Source of the DNA: Planctomycetia bacterium
GTDB lineage: Bacteria; Planctomycetota; Planctomycetia; Pirellulales; PNKZ01
Direction of reading: 5' to 3'
Length of the DNA stretch: 34,080 bases
Assembly (NCBI GenBank): GCA_021413845.1
Contig: JAIOPP010000151.1
Coordinates: 1-34,080, forward strand
Both the position numbers and the translations under genes were made by a program. Of this stretch, positions 32,238-34,080 are shown in pieces. The notes beneath the pieces were generated by a model. That model did no database searches, was not told the DNA's origin, and saw only the letters and a list, made by a program, of their open reading frames with translations. How positions within the stretch are numbered: the first letter of the stretch is position 1; every line of letters begins with the position of its first letter.

Positions 32238-33851
32238 TCATTTTTTCTGGCCGACAAACAAGACGTGGGCCACCGACGGCACTCCGTCAGACGTCAACAG
32301 GAAAAGGAAGTACGGACCCGGGGGGGCGACTCCTGGCGACGTCGGCACTTTCAGAGTGATGCTTTTTGAAGATTCATGAACAATCGTCATATTGATGCAT
32401 CGTTGATCCGAACTAAATGCATGGGTCATCGAGCAGCATCTAATCAATGTCACTCGATCTATACTCTTCGCGTTTGCGTAGGACACCTTAAACTGTTCGC
32501 CATAGTTGACTTCTTTCGGTGCTGACTCGATCTCTGGTCGCTCTTTCGCGTCCAAGTACGGCGGAGAGTAGATCGAAATCTGTGGATGGCTCCGAGAAAA
32601 ATCGCAATGGTCTTCGCCGCCAGCCGTCCAAACGCGACCATCGGGAAGAAGGACAGCACTGAAGTGATATGCGCGCGGTCGGATTGCGCTTTTAACTTCT
32701 TGCCACTGCTCGGATTTGGGATCATAGATATATGACTTAAGAATGCGAGGATTTGGTTTGGGCCAGTATTCACCACCTCGTTCGTCTACGCCGCCCGTCA
32801 AAAATAGTGTGCCATCGGCCAGATAAACGGCAGCCCCGCACAAATGATGAAATCCATCGTAGTCGACAGGTACGTTTGGTAACGAAGTCCACGATGGTGT
32901 TTTAGCTCTAACATCGAGCTTGTATGGGCATTTTCCGCCGAGAACGAGCACTCGTTCATTGCACTTAGTGTCTGAATCGTCCGACGATAGCGGCAAAAGA
33001 ACTGACTGAGTGTGCCAGCCGAATCCTTCAGGATCGGTCATGACATCGGTGGCGTAATTTATATATTCTCCGAGCCCAGCAGGAACGTCGCAGAGCTTTT
33101 CCCACTTCCAGGATGTAACGTCAAGTACGCATGTCGCATGACTCGCAACAACACCTTGTTCGCCAAAAACGGACGTGCATAGCACATTTCCGTCAGCCAA
33201 TACGTGTAGCCGTGGATAAAATCGCTGAGTTTTGTCGTAAGTCGTTCCGCACGCCGACCAACTGAGCGTCGTCGGGTCAAAAACTTCCTGTTCCTCAACT
33301 ACTACATATTTTGTATTGTTCCCATGCGCACCATGCTGGTGTCCACCGTGTTTATGCACGTCGTGTTGATCTGAATTGTGGCTTTTCGTCGCGACAGTCC
33401 CTTGAGTGACAAGTACCCTTCCATCAGCAAGCGTGACAAGGGTCGGATAGTAACGAGTGACGCGCATCTTTCCCGCGAAACTCCATTTTTTTGAATTCCA
33501 ATCGAAAATGAAGGAATCGTTGGCTTGAGCATAATTGCCACCAGCTACCAAGAGTCGACCGTCAGGTAGGATCGCATGTCCGCAACAAAAGAGGTCAGCG
33601 TAGTCATGCGTCCCCGGCATAAGTGGCGAATCAATTTTGCGAACAGTCCCCATTCCCCCGGGCGAGTTGCAACTCCATAAATATGTGTGATCTTTCTCAT
33701 CGTAAACCGGAAATTGAGCGACTCGACCTCCTGTAAAGCAAAGAACATGCCCGTCAGGTAAGAGAGCTACGTGAGAAGTGGCTGCGCAGCAATCCTCTTT
33801 CCAGTTTCCCATTCCTTTAGATGCGACTAGGACGTTGTCTTGACTTTCCAT
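32238..33851 (-). CDS. Galactose/glyoxal oxidase-like copper radical oxidase
   Basis: A 537-aa kelch-propeller protein with a C-terminal DUF1929 domain. Copper radical oxidases turn primary alcohols or aldehydes into aldehydes or acids and make H2O2. Expected residues are present: Cys in 'DLFCCGHAILPDGRLLVAGG' (89/90) and Tyr in 'RYYPTLVTLADGRVLV' (134/135) for the Cys-Tyr cofactor; Tyr395-His396 in 'RPRAYHFSAVLLPDGRVW'; and His477 in 'CSMTHAFSSDQR'. A His-rich insert 'SHNSDQHDVHKHGGHQHGAH' occupies 157-176. I start at 33851 (MESQDNV), with GAGG about 12 nt upstream; the frame continues to 33995 without a better signal. No signal peptide is visible with either start, odd for a family normally secreted. 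It is AT-richer than its surroundings, suggesting transfer. Confidence 0.88.
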   Translation of the reverse strand: MESQDNVLVASKGMGNWKEDCCAATSHVALLPDGHVLCFTGGRVAQFPVYDEKDHTYLWSCNSPGGMGTVRKIDSPLMPGTHDYADLFCCGHAILPDGRLLVAGGNYAQANDSFIFDWNSKKWSFAGKMRVTRYYPTLVTLADGRVLVTQGTVATKSHNSDQHDVHKHGGHQHGAHGNNTKYVVVEEQEVFDPTTLSWSACGTTYDKTQRFYPRLHVLADGNVLCTSVFGEQGVVASHATCVLDVTSWKWEKLCDVPAGLGEYINYATDVMTDPEGFGWHTQSVLLPLSSDDSDTKCNERVLVLGGKCPYKLDVRAKTPSWTSLPNVPVDYDGFHHLCGAAVYLADGTLFLTGGVDERGGEYWPKPNPRILKSYIYDPKSEQWQEVKSAIRPRAYHFSAVLLPDGRVWTAGGEDHCDFSRSHPQISIYSPPYLDAKERPEIESAPKEVNYGEQFKVSYANAKSIDRVTLIRCCSMTHAFSSDQRCINMTIVHESSKSITLKVPTSPGVAPPGPYFLFLLTSDGVPSVAHVLFVGQKK

Positions 33852-33991
33852 GTGACGAGTTATCCTCTTTTGTGATTCGGCGTGCTGCCGAGGCTTGTGC
33901 AAAGCAATTACCGTCCTGTCCACCTGTGCTTCGCTCTGCAGTGACCTGCCCCCACGCGTGATACCAAGTGTTGCGTTAGTTTCTTCAAGAA

Positions 33992-34042
33992 TCAAGCTTG
34001 GTCTTTTCGCGGAGCGCAGCGTAGCGAAAAGACCAAGCTTGA
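33992..34042. repeat. Perfect 19-bp inverted repeat (REP/hairpin element)
   Basis: Arms tcaagcttggtcttttcgc (33992-34010) and gcgaaaagaccaagcttga (34024-34042) pair fully around the 13-nt loop ggagcgcagcgta. It lies just outside the oxidase gene, near the window edge. No T-run, so a simple terminator is less likely than a REP-type dispersed palindrome. It may mark an end of the inserted segment. Confidence 0.75.
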
Positions 34043-34080
34043 ACGGCCTCGGGTGCCGGGGGTCGATAGCCCAACGAGCT

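Overview
This is planctomycete DNA, probably from the Pirellulales or a near relative. The left 25 kb is GC-rich and carries families that are abundant in Planctomycetota: two sets of secreted DUF1501/DUF1549/DUF1553/DUF1587-1595/DUF1552 proteins, with Tat signals on the DUF1501 and DUF1552 members, a WD40 partner and a very large secreted propeller-like protein. No rRNA, tRNA or CRISPR array was seen.

Layout. 77-4419 (minus) is a three-gene operon read DUF1549/DUF1553 -> DUF1501 (Tat) -> WD40. Across a 472-bp divergent promoter region, 4892-9220 (plus) encodes a DUF1592-family planctomycete cytochrome-like protein and a Tat-exported DUF1552 protein. A 138-bp palindromic element separates these two genes. 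9263-12867 (minus) encodes a small secreted protein followed by a 991-aa secreted protein. 13102-16703 (plus) is a central-metabolism block: a YHS-like protein translationally coupled to polyphosphate kinase 2, then a GlgX-type debranching enzyme. 16810-22463 (plus) is an RND efflux pair (lipoprotein adaptor and inner-membrane pump) followed after 5 nt by phosphofructokinase. 22589-24893 (plus) holds a glycerol-1-phosphate dehydrogenase (AraM/EgsA) family protein and a zinc-ribbon metallopeptidase.

From about 24.9 kb the character changes to an accessory, patchwork region. It has AT-richer genes (a DUF6602-like protein, an FG-GAP propeller with a glycine-zipper tail, a two-TM coiled-coil protein and a galactose/glyoxal-oxidase-like copper radical oxidase). 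Between them lie GC-rich planctomycete fragments, several of them visibly broken: a duplicated and nonsense-mutated 3' end of an SRAP gene, an intact-looking 146-codon frame with no start codon, a DUF551-like gene with a nonsense codon and a frameshift, and the frameshifted, truncated 5' end of a Y-family DNA polymerase.

The most interesting part is 30.4-32.2 kb. An SRAP/YedK-type DNA-protein crosslink sensor heads a tightly overlapping four-gene operon of small unknown proteins and is divergent from the Y-family polymerase remnant. This looks like a decaying SOS/DNA-damage module next to accessory DNA. A second SRAP 3' fragment 6 kb away, in the same orientation, may mark an old integration or duplication boundary. 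All functional statements rest on motif recognition by eye; no database search was run.
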